Source: Phaeobacter sp. J2-8 (GTDB lineage: Bacteria > Pseudomonadota > Alphaproteobacteria > Rhodobacterales > Rhodobacteraceae). Taken from it: DNA of 64,000 nt. Both the position numbers and the translations under genes were made by a program. Shown piece by piece: positions 28,264 to 37,871 of the stretch. Under the pieces are notes generated by a model that was not told where the DNA came from, did not search any database, and was given only the letters and a program-made list of their open reading frames with translations. Positions within the stretch are counted from its first letter, which is position 1; each line of letters opens with the position of its first letter. Where the stretch lies: assembly GCF_022867865.1 (NCBI RefSeq), contig NZ_JALIEC010000002.1, positions 664,767 to 728,766 of the forward strand, in the 5' to 3' direction.

Positions 28264-28372
28264 ATCTCCGCTCCCGACTTGTTTGACAAAGCCTAGTCGC
28301 GAAGATGCCCTTGCGGCAACTGAGGTATTCCTTACCCTGTCCGGTTATTTGGTCTGATCCGCCGCTGCGGTC

Positions 28373-28630
28373 TTAACGCGCGCCGCCCCCGGCCATGCGC
28401 CGCATCCAGCGGCCAAGATAGATCACAGGCCAGCGCAGAACGCTCATCCCGGCCAGCAGCGTCAACAGGCCGATCCAAGGGCCGTTTTGATAGGTGACAA
28501 ACCCAAGCAAAGGCACACCCACAGCAATCAGCGCATAGGCACGGCGCCAATGGTTGTCATTCGACGGCAAGGCCGCCGCCAGATTGGCGACCAAGACCCA
28601 AAGACATGCAAGCACCAGCGACAGGGACAT
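28373..28630 (-). CDS. DUF2484 family small membrane protein
   Basis: The ATG at 28630 overlaps the murC stop (TGATG), indicating translational coupling. The 85-residue product starts [42 protein letters not shown] (shown here only in part: LVLACLWVLVANL) and has about three hydrophobic segments with the loop TYQNGPWIGLL. Small DUF2484 proteins occur next to murC in Rhodobacteraceae. Function is unknown. Coupling to murC suggests a role in, or at least co-expression with, peptidoglycan synthesis. Confidence 0.85.
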   Translation of the reverse strand: MSLSLVLACLWVLVANLAAALPSNDNHWRRAYALIAVGVPLLGFVTYQNGPWIGLLTLLAGMSVLRWPVIYLGRWMRRMAGGGAR

Positions 28631-30036
28631 CAACCCGCCGCTTTCAATTGATCCGGCAGGGCATTGGCCCAGGCGCTGATCGTGCCCGCGCCAAGACAGA
28701 CCACCATGTCCCCCGGCCCGGCGTTTGCACGGACAAATCCGGCCAGATCATCCGCCCCGGCCAGCGCACTGGCATGGCGGTGACCATGACGGCGCAACCC
28801 CGCCACCAGATCATCGCGCGACGCGCCCGCAATCGGGTCTTCACCGGCGGCAAAGACATCGGCAATCGCCACCACATCGGCCTCATTGAAACAGGCACAG
28901 AAATCTTCAAACAGGTTTTCCAACCGTGAATAGCGATGCGGTTGGTGCACCGCGATCACCCGCCCCTCACAGGCCTGGCGCGCCGCTTTCAGCACAGCAG
29001 CGATTTCAACCGGGTGATGTCCGTAATCGTCGATGATGGTCACGCCATCAACTTCGCCCACTTTGGTAAAACGCCGGTTAACACCGCCAAACTTCGCCAA
29101 AGCGTCGCGGATTTCACTGGTTTTCATGCCCAGATGGCGGCAGACAGCCACCGCAGACAAGGCATTCAGAACATTGTGATCACCGGGCATCGGCAGAGCG
29201 CAATCTTCGATCATCATGCCCTCGGCCTGAAGTGCGATATCGAATTTCGCCACGCCGCCGACGTAATGCAGGTTAACGGCCCGCACATCGGCCTGCGAAT
29301 TGAAGCCATAGGTCACAATGCGCCGGTCCGTGACCTTGCCAACCAGGCGCTGTACCTCTTCATGATCGGTGCAACACACCGCAAGACCATAGAAGGGAAT
29401 GTTCGACACGAAATCCAGGAACCCCTGACGCAGGCTGTCGAAATCACCCCAATGCTCCATATGCTCGGGGTCGATATTGGTGACAACACCGATTGTCGCG
29501 GGCAGCCGGTTGAAGGTGCCGTCGCTTTCATCGGCCTCGACCACCATCCATTCGCCCTGCCCCATCCGGGCGTTCGAACCATAGGCGTGAATGATCCCGC
29601 CATTGACCACCGTCGGATCAAAACCGCCGGCGACCATAAGCTCGGCCATCATGGTGGTGGTCGTGGTCTTGCCATGCGTTCCGGCGATGGCGATGTTGGA
29701 TTTGAGCCGCATCAGCTCGGCCAGCATTTCGGCCCGGCGCACCACAGGCAGACCGTTGGCGCGGGCTTCATCCAGCTCTGGATTGCCGGGTTTGATTGCC
29801 GACGAAATGACAACCACCTCGGCCCCGTCCAGATTTTCGGCCTTCTGCCCCACAAAGACCCGCGCGCCAAGACCTTCGAGCCGCTCGGTGATCTTGGACG
29901 TTTTCAGATCACTGCCCTGCACCTGATAGCCAAGGTTCAAAAGCACCTCTGCAATCCCGGACATGCCGATGCCGCCGATGCCGACAAAGTGGATCGGCCC
30001 GACATCCGTGGGCAGTTTGGTGGCGGCTGCGTTCAT
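28630..30036 (-). CDS. murC: UDP-N-acetylmuramate--L-alanine ligase MurC
   Basis: The 468-residue Mur ligase has the N-terminal Rossmann motif [15 protein letters not shown], the ATP loop [12 protein letters not shown] (about residues 112-123), EADESDGTF and the C-terminal [11 protein letters not shown]. It adds L-Ala to UDP-MurNAc in the cytosol. Its ATG overlaps the murG stop (ATGA) and its stop overlaps the DUF2484 start, so three genes are tightly coupled. Confidence 0.97.
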   Translation of the reverse strand: MNAAATKLPTDVGPIHFVGIGGIGMSGIAEVLLNLGYQVQGSDLKTSKITERLEGLGARVFVGQKAENLDGAEVVVISSAIKPGNPELDEARANGLPVVRRAEMLAELMRLKSNIAIAGTHGKTTTTTMMAELMVAGGFDPTVVNGGIIHAYGSNARMGQGEWMVVEADESDGTFNRLPATIGVVTNIDPEHMEHWGDFDSLRQGFLDFVSNIPFYGLAVCCTDHEEVQRLVGKVTDRRIVTYGFNSQADVRAVNLHYVGGVAKFDIALQAEGMMIEDCALPMPGDHNVLNALSAVAVCRHLGMKTSEIRDALAKFGGVNRRFTKVGEVDGVTIIDDYGHHPVEIAAVLKAARQACEGRVIAVHQPHRYSRLENLFEDFCACFNEADVVAIADVFAAGEDPIAGASRDDLVAGLRRHGHRHASALAGADDLAGFVRANAGPGDMVVCLGAGTISAWANALPDQLKAAG

Positions 30037-31157
30037 TCTGCATCCTTTCGCACTGTGGGTGTCTGACCCTCGGCCAGAGCTTCGACCATCGCGGCCAGAT
30101 CCTGCGCAGCACCGGTCTTTCCCAGACCAAGCGCCGATTGCGCCATATGCAATGCGCCCTCTGGTTGGTTCAGGATCTGATGTATGGACGCGGTCAGCGG
30201 GTCGACGTTCAATTCACTTTCGGGGATCACGACGGCGGCCCCGGCTTCGGACATGCCGCGGGCATTGGCGCTTTGGTGATCGCCGGTGGCGGCCGCATAG
30301 GGCACCAGAATCGCAGGGCGGCCAATCACGGTCAGATCCGCGATAGAGGACGCACCGGCCCGGCTGATCACCAATTGCGCCTCGGTCATGCGGCGCGGCA
30401 CATCATGAAAGAAGGGCTGTACATCGGCGTCAATATTATGGTCGCGATAAAACTGGGTGACCCTTTCGTGGTCTTCGCCCCGGGCCTGATGGCTGACGCG
30501 GATGTTTTGCAGCATCTCCATCGGCAGACCGGCAATGGCAGGCGGCACCACATCGGACAGAACCCTTGCGCCCTGGCTGCCGCCCATCACGAGGATCGAC
30601 ATCGGGTAGTCGCCGGGCGGGATATAGCTGGCGCAGGCCCGCTCCAGTATCGCGGCACGCACCGGGTTGCCGGTATGCGCGCCCGTCACACCCTCGGGCA
30701 GGACGGTCGGCCAGGTGCCACAGGCCATCGCATCGACGCGTTTGGCAAACACCCGGTTCACCTTGCCCAGAATGCCGTTTTGTTCATGGATCATACGTGG
30801 CAGGCGCAGCATCCAGGCCGCCGACAGCGCCGGGATCGACGGATAGCCGCCAAACCCCACAACCGCCGCAGGCCGGTCGCGCAGCATCGCAAAGGCCGCC
30901 GACGCAACACCGCCCAGAATGCGCAGCGGCACCAGCCCCTTGGCCAGAATACCGCCACGGGCAAAGGTTGCGGAAGAGATTTGATCAATCTCGACCATAT
31001 GCGGAAAGTTCTGGGTGTATCGCGCGCCGCGCGCATCGGTTGACAGTTTGACCCGCCAGCCGCGCGCCAGCATCTCTTCGGCCAGGGATTGCGCCGGGAA
31101 CATATGTCCGCCGGTGCCGCCCGCCGCGATAACCAGAAGCTTGGTGCGTTTGCTCAT
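30033..31157 (-). CDS. murG: UDP-GlcNAc:undecaprenyl-PP-MurNAc-pentapeptide transferase MurG
   Basis: The 374-residue glycosyltransferase has the GT-B signature loops [13 protein letters not shown] (residues 9-21), [12 protein letters not shown] and [13 protein letters not shown]. The acceptor/donor region [19 protein letters not shown] also fits. It converts lipid I to lipid II on the inner face of the membrane. It lies 52 bases after ftsW and overlaps murC by four bases, so the division and precursor genes appear to share a transcript. Confidence 0.97.
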   Translation of the reverse strand: MSKRTKLLVIAAGGTGGHMFPAQSLAEEMLARGWRVKLSTDARGARYTQNFPHMVEIDQISSATFARGGILAKGLVPLRILGGVASAAFAMLRDRPAAVVGFGGYPSIPALSAAWMLRLPRMIHEQNGILGKVNRVFAKRVDAMACGTWPTVLPEGVTGAHTGNPVRAAILERACASYIPPGDYPMSILVMGGSQGARVLSDVVPPAIAGLPMEMLQNIRVSHQARGEDHERVTQFYRDHNIDADVQPFFHDVPRRMTEAQLVISRAGASSIADLTVIGRPAILVPYAAATGDHQSANARGMSEAGAAVVIPESELNVDPLTASIHQILNQPEGALHMAQSALGLGKTGAAQDLAAMVEALAEGQTPTVRKDAE

Positions 31158-31209
31158 GCCATGCGCCCAACGTCAGACCGGGGCATTGCGCAGTATGGAA
31201 GTGTCGGGA

Positions 31210-32376
31210 TCACCTGACCCGTCCCCGCAGAATATCGCCGATTTCGCCCTGTGGCCGGGTCCGGGTAAAGGACAGCAACATGCCAACCGCGATGCCGGTG
31301 GCAATCAGGGACGAGCCGCCATAGCTGACAAAAGGCAAGGTCATGCCCTTCGCCGGCAACAGCCGCACGGCAACCCCCATGTTGATCATGGCCTGAACCC
31401 CGAACATACAGGCCAGTCCCGTGCCGGCCAGCCGAATAAATGGATCGCGCTCGCGCATCAGTCGCCCCAACGAGAAAAGAACGACGCCCGCATATAGCGC
31501 GATAATCGCCAGCACAAGCACCAGGCCGTATTCCTCGGCGGCAACCGCAATGATGAAATCCGTATGGGCATCCGGCAGCGACCATTTCACCTGGCCCTCA
31601 CCGACGCCCACACCGACAAAACCGCCTTCGCGGATGGCATTGGTGGCATAGCCCAGCTGGGTGGTGGGATCGACATCCGCCGTCAAAAAGCCGTCGATCC
31701 GGCGGGCGAAATGTTCAGAACTGGAATAGGCCACGGTCCCCGCCAGCACCACACAGCCCGCAATCGCCACCAGCAACAGCATCGGCGCACCCGCCACGAA
31801 ATACATCACCCCCCAGCCAAACATGACAAGACACGCCTGACCAAAGTCAGGCTGAAGCGCCAACATCAGCACGATGGTGATGCACAGACCAAAGGACCAC
31901 ATCCGCCCCGGCGGGCCGTTGATTTCCTGATTGGCGGCCATCATCCAGGCCGCAACCACAACAAATCCGGGTTTGAGGAATTCGGACGGCTGCACACTGG
32001 CAAAGCCCAGGCTGTACCACCGCACTGCGCCCTTGCCGAAATCGGTGCCGAGGGCCGGCAGAAGCGCCAGCGCCACAAAAGCCACGGCAAAGCCCATCAC
32101 CGCCAATCGGCGCACGACCACCGGCGACATCATCGAGGTCAAGAGCATCGCCACCAGCGCCGCACCGCCAAACACCGCCTGACGGGTCACATAGTGAAAA
32201 GGCTCAAATCCGTTTTTGGCGGCCAAGGGGGGCGAAGCCGCCAATCCCAACAGGATGCCGATCACAAAAAGGATAAGGATAAACGACATCGACATCTTGT
32301 CGATTGTGCGCCACCATTTTGGGAGCACCGGCTCGACATCCCGTACGGGTGCCGCGCCATAGACCATTTCCGTCAT
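31210..32376 (-). CDS. ftsW: Lipid II polymerase / division protein FtsW
   Basis: The ATG at 32376 (MTEMVYGAAP) has AGGTT upstream and is preferred to a TTG 27 bases earlier. The 388-residue SEDS protein has about ten membrane helices. Its family motifs are ALGTDFGKGAVRW, QPSEFLKPGF and the C-terminal LPFVSYGGSSLI. FtsW polymerises septal glycan with its partner FtsI. It is the first gene of the second minus-strand block: the two plus-strand genes upstream separate it from murD, so a promoter must lie in the divergent gap 32377-32644. Confidence 0.96.
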   Translation of the reverse strand: MTEMVYGAAPVRDVEPVLPKWWRTIDKMSMSFILILFVIGILLGLAASPPLAAKNGFEPFHYVTRQAVFGGAALVAMLLTSMMSPVVVRRLAVMGFAVAFVALALLPALGTDFGKGAVRWYSLGFASVQPSEFLKPGFVVVAAWMMAANQEINGPPGRMWSFGLCITIVLMLALQPDFGQACLVMFGWGVMYFVAGAPMLLLVAIAGCVVLAGTVAYSSSEHFARRIDGFLTADVDPTTQLGYATNAIREGGFVGVGVGEGQVKWSLPDAHTDFIIAVAAEEYGLVLVLAIIALYAGVVLFSLGRLMRERDPFIRLAGTGLACMFGVQAMINMGVAVRLLPAKGMTLPFVSYGGSSLIATGIAVGMLLSFTRTRPQGEIGDILRGRVR

Positions 32377-32644
32377 GGGAACCTGCCACTCAAACTGCCT
32401 CAATCGCCCCGTTTTCGGGGTCTGAGCGGGAGTGTACCGATTTTTTGCCTATCCGGCCAGAAGAAAGCGCGACACCCCTTGCGCATTGTCAGGCCCAATT
32501 CGGGCCATTGGCAGGTCAGGTTCGGCACCCGAAGGCGGTAAAATCCGAAAAAAGACAGAATTTCCGCCCCAACCACGTCGCCAGGACAGAGGGTTTCCAC
32601 CGCCGCCCCTTGCCTTTTGCGCGGGATCGGGGCACCGCTGCCAC

Positions 32645-33823
32645 ATGGACATAAAGACGTTGATTATCGGGGCTGGCGCCGCTGGCATGATGTGCGCCGC
32701 CCATGCCGGGCCGGGCACGCTTGTGATTGATCACGCCAAGGCGCCGGGTGAAAAGATCCGGATTTCCGGCGGCGGGCGGTGCAATTTCACCAATACGCAC
32801 GCCGGGCCGGATAATTTCCTGTCGCAAAATCCGCATTTCTGCAAATCGGCGCTAAAGCGGTATACCCAATGGGATTTCATTTCCCTGGTCGACCGGCATG
32901 GCATCGCCTGGCATGAGAAAACCCTGGGCCAATTGTTCTGTGACGGCAAATCGACCCAGATCGTCAACATGCTGGTACAGGAACTGCGCGAGGCCGGTGC
33001 GGATCTCTGGCTCAAGACCTCGGTCAAGGGGCTGCGCCATGATGGCACGCATTTTCATGTATTGCTCGAACGCGAAGGCCAGAAAACCGAAGTGCGGACC
33101 CGCAACCTGGTGTTGGCCACCGGCGGCAAATCCATCCCGGCGATGGGCGCGACCGGTCTGTCCTATGAGATTGCCACCAAATTCGGCCTGAAGATCACAG
33201 AGACACGGCCGGCATTGGTGCCGCTGACCTTTTCCGACCAAAGGTTTGCCAGCTTGTCGGGGCTGTCATTGCCGGTCACCGCGCGCGCCAATACGGCGGG
33301 TTTTGACGAGGCAATGCTGTTCACGCACCGCGGCTTGTCCGGCCCGGCGATCCTGCAAATCTCGTCCTACTGGCGCGAAGGAGATGAAATCAGCGTGAAC
33401 CTGGCCCCTGCCGGTCTTTTCGCGGCCTTGCGCGACGCACGCCAAAACGCCGGACGTGTGAACCTGACCACGGCCCTGGCGCGGCATCTTCCATCGCGGC
33501 TTGTGGATTTTCTGGCGGGTGACCTCCGGCTGGCCGGGAACCTTGCGGATCAAAGCGATGCGCGGTTGCGCGAGATCTGTGACGGGCTTGCCGATTGGCG
33601 GCAAAAACCCACAGGATCAGAGGGCTATCGCACCGCCGAGGTCACGATCGGCGGCATTGACACCGACGAGCTGAATTCGCGCGACATGATGGCCAAATCC
33701 CTGCCCGGTCTCTTTGCGATTGGCGAAGCGGTGGATGTCACCGGATGGCTGGGGGGATATAACTTTCAATGGGCCTGGTCGTCGGGCTGGGCCGCCGGCA
33801 GCGCGATCCGATCCCAAGCCTAA
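32645..33823 (+). CDS. BaiN/HI0933-type FAD-dependent oxidoreductase
   Basis: The ATG at 32645 begins MDIKTLIIGAGAAGMMCA, a dinucleotide-binding loop; the long upstream extension of the frame is rejected. The 392-residue protein has EKIRISGGGRCNFTN, LVLATGGKSIPAMGATG and the C-terminal GWLGGYNFQWAWSSG. These are the hallmarks of the HI0933/BaiN family, often labelled TIGR00275 or aminoacetone oxidase-like. The true substrate is uncertain. It is divergent from ftsW and lies inside the dcw block in the opposite direction. Confidence 0.9.
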   Translation: MDIKTLIIGAGAAGMMCAAHAGPGTLVIDHAKAPGEKIRISGGGRCNFTNTHAGPDNFLSQNPHFCKSALKRYTQWDFISLVDRHGIAWHEKTLGQLFCDGKSTQIVNMLVQELREAGADLWLKTSVKGLRHDGTHFHVLLEREGQKTEVRTRNLVLATGGKSIPAMGATGLSYEIATKFGLKITETRPALVPLTFSDQRFASLSGLSLPVTARANTAGFDEAMLFTHRGLSGPAILQISSYWREGDEISVNLAPAGLFAALRDARQNAGRVNLTTALARHLPSRLVDFLAGDLRLAGNLADQSDARLREICDGLADWRQKPTGSEGYRTAEVTIGGIDTDELNSRDMMAKSLPGLFAIGEAVDVTGWLGGYNFQWAWSSGWAAGSAIRSQA

Positions 33824-33875
33824 GCCCAAGACCAGTCCCAGTATATTTACAAAGCCTACATCTGGCTGTTACATA

Positions 33876-33893
33876 CCTGTTGCAATAAACAGG
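33876..33893 (+). promoter_or_regulatory. Hairpin overlapping the ribosome binding site of the next gene
   Basis: CCTGTT-GCAATA-AACAGG is a six-pair hairpin. Its 3' arm contains the AGG that is the only Shine-Dalgarno-like sequence before the ATG at 33901. It could mask translation start. This is inference from position alone. Confidence 0.35.
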
Positions 33894-33900
33894 TGGCCGC

Positions 33901-34620
33901 ATGGCATTTATCGAATATCCGCCGCTACGACCGACCAATATCTTTCGCTCGCTCGAAGCAAAAGTGCCGCGCAAATTTGCGCGCGATATGGCCAACCGGA
34001 TGCGGTTTGGCACCCATGCCCCGCTTAGCGATGAACCCCTTTTTGTGCCTTTGGCAGATGTGCATGCCACCTATGTCCCAAACCCGGCACAAGGCGCCCC
34101 GAAATTTCGCCGCCAATACAGTGGCCATGTCGAGGGCGGCGATTGGGATCTGTCGATCACGCCGCTTGTGGACAGCGCCAAATACCTCGCTTGCCGGGCG
34201 CATTTCGTCGACGGCGTGGCGTGGCAGGACACGGGGTTGTTCGAACGACATCTGAAGATTATCGCCAAGAACGGCCAATCGGATGAATGCCGCACGCTTG
34301 ACGATCTGAAGCGGCGGTATGACCGCATTGATGCGCTGTTTGAAACCGTGAAACGCGCCGGTCAATTGCGCCCGCGCAGCACCCTTCCAGACCGGTTCCG
34401 GCGCGAACATGGCGGAATTTTCGTTCATATCGACCGAAATGGCCGCGCAATCCGCAGCGGCGGCGGCGAACATCGGTTTGCCATTGCGCGCATCCTCAAC
34501 CTGCCGGAAATTCCGGTCCAGCCCGGCGTGGTGCATCTCGACGCTGTGGCACGGGGCCATCTGCAACGGTTGCGTCAGTCGATCTTTGGCGATGCCTCGG
34601 GGACGTCGCGGGAAAACTAA
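33901..34620 (+). CDS. Unknown protein with ParB-nuclease-like C-terminal motif
   Basis: The 239-residue product is soluble, with no signal or membrane segment. Residues about 100-150 contain WQDTGLFERHLKIIAKNG and CRTLDDLKRRYDRIDALFETV. Residues about 175-215 read GGIFVHIDRNGRAIRSGGGEHRFAIARILNLPEIP in part. The GGGEHRFAIARIL segment, followed by a hydrophobic strand and VVH, resembles the substrate loop of ParB/Srx-fold proteins (G-x-H-R-x-x-A). I cannot name a family with certainty. It is plus-strand, 77 bases after the BaiN gene and convergent with murD. Confidence 0.75.
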   Translation: MAFIEYPPLRPTNIFRSLEAKVPRKFARDMANRMRFGTHAPLSDEPLFVPLADVHATYVPNPAQGAPKFRRQYSGHVEGGDWDLSITPLVDSAKYLACRAHFVDGVAWQDTGLFERHLKIIAKNGQSDECRTLDDLKRRYDRIDALFETVKRAGQLRPRSTLPDRFRREHGGIFVHIDRNGRAIRSGGGEHRFAIARILNLPEIPVQPGVVHLDAVARGHLQRLRQSIFGDASGTSREN

Positions 34621-34687
34621 CCCCCCAGCACGCCGTGCCAGAGGGTGTTTCGCAGCCTAGGCCGCCCCGGTTGCCGATTGGCCGCGC

Positions 34688-36091
34688 CTATTTGGTGTCG
34701 AGCAAGGCCAATACATTCTGGGTGAAATCCGTGCCGCGCTGTTCGAAATTGTCATATTGATCAAAGCTTGCCGCGGCGGGGGCCAACAGGACCGTTTCCC
34801 CCTCTTGCGCGTCTTGCATTGCACGTGCGACGGCGGTGCTCATATCGGTACAGACCTCGGCCTCGACCCCCGGCATGCCCATGGCAAATCCGGCGGCCTC
34901 GCGTCCGATCACATAGGCCTTGACCACATTTCCCAATGCCGCGCCCAGCCCGTCAAGACCACCTTCTTTTTGCAGGCCGCCACAGATCCAGCGAATGCTT
35001 TTGAAAGCGGCCAATGCCTTGGCCGCGCTGTCGACATTGGTGGCCTTGCTGTCATTGACATAAACCACCCCGCCCGCTTCGGCGATGATCTGGCTGCGAT
35101 GCGGCAGACCCTTGAAGCTGTGAAAGGCCTGTTCGATCACCCGTGGCGCAAGCCCCAGCGTGCGACATGCAGCATAGGCCGCGCAGGCGTTTTGGTGGTT
35201 ATGTGCCCCCGGCAGGCCCTTGATCGTGCGCAGGTCGATCGACCCGGCCTGACGGCCTTTGCGAAACTCCGCAAGATAACCTTTGCGGGCGAAGACATTC
35301 CAACCTGATCCCGTCAATTTGCTGCCGGAAGAGACCCGGATCACCCGGTCGTCGCCCGGGCCTTCGGCCATCTGCCCGGCAAGGAATTTGCCCTCGGCCT
35401 CGTCGACGCCAATGATCGCGCGGTCCGGTCCGCCCTCGGCAAAGAGGCGTTTGGCCGCGAAATATCCGCCAAAGCCGCCGTGCCGGTCCAGATGATCGGG
35501 GCTGAGGTTGGTAAAGACCGCAACATCCGGCGTCAGCGCCCGCGCCAATTCGGTTTGATACGAGCTGAGTTCCAGCACCACAACGCCGCCATCCCCCGGC
35601 GGGTCAATATCCAGCACCCCCCGGCCAATATTGCAGGCCAGTTGCACGTCGCGCCCCGTGGTTTCCAGAATGTGATGGATCAAGGCCGATGTGGTGGATT
35701 TGCCGTTTGATCCGGTCACCGCCACCACGCGCGGCGCGGTGTCGTAGCTGTGCCAGCCATCATTGGCCAGCGAGCGGAAAAACAATCCAATGTCATTGTC
35801 GACCGGCACGCCGGCGTCAAGCGCGGCAGCGACAACCGGATTTGGGCTCGGGTAGAGATGCGGAATGCCGGGAGAGACGATCAGCGCAGCAATCGCGTCG
35901 AACGCCCCCTGTTTCGTCAGGTCGGCACAGGCAAAGCCCTCTGCCTCGGCGCGATCACGCGCGCCCGGATTGTCATCCCAACAGACCGGCACGGCCCCAC
36001 CCGCCGCCAGCGCGCGTGCCGCCGCAAGACCAGAGCGCCCAAGCCCAAGCACCGCCACATTGTGATTTTCATACCCGGTCACTGGGATCAT
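34688..36091 (-). CDS. murD: UDP-N-acetylmuramoyl-L-alanine--D-glutamate ligase MurD
   Basis: The ATG at 36091 gives [25 protein letters not shown] nine bases upstream abuts the AAAGG site too closely. The 467-residue enzyme has [19 protein letters not shown] (ATP loop), [13 protein letters not shown] and the C-terminal [20 protein letters not shown]. It adds D-Glu to UDP-MurNAc-L-Ala. The gene ends the first minus-strand dcw block, facing the unknown plus-strand gene. Confidence 0.96.
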   Translation of the reverse strand: MIPVTGYENHNVAVLGLGRSGLAAARALAAGGAVPVCWDDNPGARDRAEAEGFACADLTKQGAFDAIAALIVSPGIPHLYPSPNPVVAAALDAGVPVDNDIGLFFRSLANDGWHSYDTAPRVVAVTGSNGKSTTSALIHHILETTGRDVQLACNIGRGVLDIDPPGDGGVVVLELSSYQTELARALTPDVAVFTNLSPDHLDRHGGFGGYFAAKRLFAEGGPDRAIIGVDEAEGKFLAGQMAEGPGDDRVIRVSSGSKLTGSGWNVFARKGYLAEFRKGRQAGSIDLRTIKGLPGAHNHQNACAAYAACRTLGLAPRVIEQAFHSFKGLPHRSQIIAEAGGVVYVNDSKATNVDSAAKALAAFKSIRWICGGLQKEGGLDGLGAALGNVVKAYVIGREAAGFAMGMPGVEAEVCTDMSTAVARAMQDAQEGETVLLAPAAASFDQYDNFEQRGTDFTQNVLALLDTK

Positions 36092-36161
36092 CTTCGCCAC
36101 CCTTTTTGCGTTGATCCAGCGCTAGCGGATTGATCGCGAATAGGAAAGACCCCGCAACCGC

Positions 36162-36746
36162 TCAGTTGGCGGCGGCCCGATGCAATTGCACCTGTCGCGT
36201 GCCGCCGGCGCTGTTGGCCATATATCCCACCGCATCATCATTGCCGAAAAACATCAGCGCCCCCCAGCTGCGGCGGTCGCCCTTGCCGAATTGCCACCAA
36301 TAGCGCAGCGGATCTGCGCAGCCGGTCAGCACCTCGACATCCTGTTGCGTCAATCCGCCGGGGGTCAGGGCCGCAACCGACATGTCGATCGGGGGCTCTG
36401 GCCAATCCATATTGCCCGCTTCAAGCGCGGCATTCAGCGGCACCAGCGGCACGGACATACCGCCACCGCCCATGCGCAATCCACCGGTCGCCGGATCAAC
36501 CGCCAGATCGACAACCATTTGATTGGTGCCGGTGGTAAAGCCTGTGCCGGGTGCGGTCATCTGCCAGGGACCGGCCAGAAATTCGGCAAGCTCGGTTTCG
36601 GTGCCCGCGCCCAAACCCGCCTGACACAGGGAAATGATCACCGATTTGGGCTGCGCATCGGCCATCGCCGGGGCCAAGGTCAGAGGCAGGGCCATGGTCA
36701 GGGCAGACACGGCCGCCATCATACAGCTGCAAACAATAGTCTTCAT
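36162..36746 (-). CDS. Exported protein of unknown function in the dcw cluster
   Basis: The ATG at 36746 follows AAAGGGG. The 194-residue product has a signal peptide (MKTIVCSCMMAAVSALTM...AMA, ending near residue 30). The mature part is rich in Gly, Pro and Met. It contains two Cys (SLCQAGLG and TGCADPLRYWW) that could form a disulfide, and a C-terminal GALMFFGNDDAVGYM. No family is recognised. It sits 22 bases after mraY and about 70 bases before murD, on the same strand. A periplasmic, cell-envelope role is suggested only by context. Confidence 0.75.
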   Translation of the reverse strand: MKTIVCSCMMAAVSALTMALPLTLAPAMADAQPKSVIISLCQAGLGAGTETELAEFLAGPWQMTAPGTGFTTGTNQMVVDLAVDPATGGLRMGGGGMSVPLVPLNAALEAGNMDWPEPPIDMSVAALTPGGLTQQDVEVLTGCADPLRYWWQFGKGDRRSWGALMFFGNDDAVGYMANSAGGTRQVQLHRAAAN

Positions 36747-36768
36747 GCCCAAACCCCTTTGCCGGAAA

Positions 36769-37851
36769 TTACCGTACTTTCAATGTGGCCAGCCCGATGA
36801 TCGCCAGGATCAGCGAAATGATCCAGAACCGGATCACGATGGTTGGCTCGGCCCAGCCCTTCTTCTCGTAATGGTGGTGGATCGGGGCCATCAGGAACAC
36901 GCGTTTGCCGGTGCGTTTGAAATAGAGCACCTGAATGATGACCGACAGCGCCTCGACCACGAAAAGACCGCCGACGATGCCCAGCACGATCTCGTGTTTG
37001 GTGGCGACGGCAATCGCCCCCAGCGCGCCGCCCAGTGCAAGTGAACCGGTGTCGCCCATGAAGACCGCCGCAGGCGGCGCATTATACCACAGAAACCCGA
37101 GACCGCCGCCGAACAACCCGGCGGTGAAAATCAGGATCTCGCCCGTGCCCGGCACGTAATGCACATCAAGATATTCGGTGAAATCGACCCGCCCCACCGC
37201 ATAGGCAATCACGCCCAGCGTGCCGCCGGCGATCATCACCGGCATGATGGCCAATCCATCCAACCCATCGGTCAAGTTGACCGCATTGGCCGCCCCGACA
37301 ATGACAAACATCGCAAAGGGGATGAACAGCACCGACATGTTCAACAGCGTGTCTTTCAACACCGGCAGCGCCAGACGATATTGCAATTCTTCGGGGTGAT
37401 AGAGCGTGGCCCAATAGGCGGCAATGCCCGCGATCAGGAACCCCAGCAACAGCCGCACGCGCCCCGGCACGCCCTTGGTGTTTTGTTTGGACACCTTGGC
37501 ATAATCATCGGCAAATCCGATCAGACCAAAGGACAGCGTCACAAACAGAACCATCCAGACGTAAGGATTGTCGAGCCGCGCCCAGAGCAGGGTCGATGTC
37601 ACCAAGGCCCCCACAATCAACAGCCCGCCCATGGTGGGGGTGCCTGCCTTGGCCAGATGACCCTCGGGGCCATCATCACGAATTGGCTGACCTTTGCCCT
37701 GACGGCGGCGCAAAACGTTGATCAACGGCGGACCAAACAAAAAGCCAAAGATGAGCGCCGTCATAAAGGCCCCGCCCGCCCGGAAGGTGATGTAGCGGAA
37801 AAGATTAAAGAAATCTCCGCCATCTGACAGGCCTGTCAACCAATAGAGCAT
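36769..37851 (-). CDS. mraY: Phospho-MurNAc-pentapeptide translocase MraY
   Basis: The 360-residue membrane enzyme has ten hydrophobic segments and the family signatures [10 protein letters not shown] (residues about 72-81), [18 protein letters not shown] and [12 protein letters not shown]. It forms lipid I by transferring phospho-MurNAc-pentapeptide to undecaprenyl phosphate. The gap to murF is 20 bases, and an exported unknown follows 22 bases later. Confidence 0.98.
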   Translation of the reverse strand: MLYWLTGLSDGGDFFNLFRYITFRAGGAFMTALIFGFLFGPPLINVLRRRQGKGQPIRDDGPEGHLAKAGTPTMGGLLIVGALVTSTLLWARLDNPYVWMVLFVTLSFGLIGFADDYAKVSKQNTKGVPGRVRLLLGFLIAGIAAYWATLYHPEELQYRLALPVLKDTLLNMSVLFIPFAMFVIVGAANAVNLTDGLDGLAIMPVMIAGGTLGVIAYAVGRVDFTEYLDVHYVPGTGEILIFTAGLFGGGLGFLWYNAPPAAVFMGDTGSLALGGALGAIAVATKHEIVLGIVGGLFVVEALSVIIQVLYFKRTGKRVFLMAPIHHHYEKKGWAEPTIVIRFWIISLILAIIGLATLKVR

Positions 37852-37871
37852 GTTCGCCCCTTTTCTACCAC

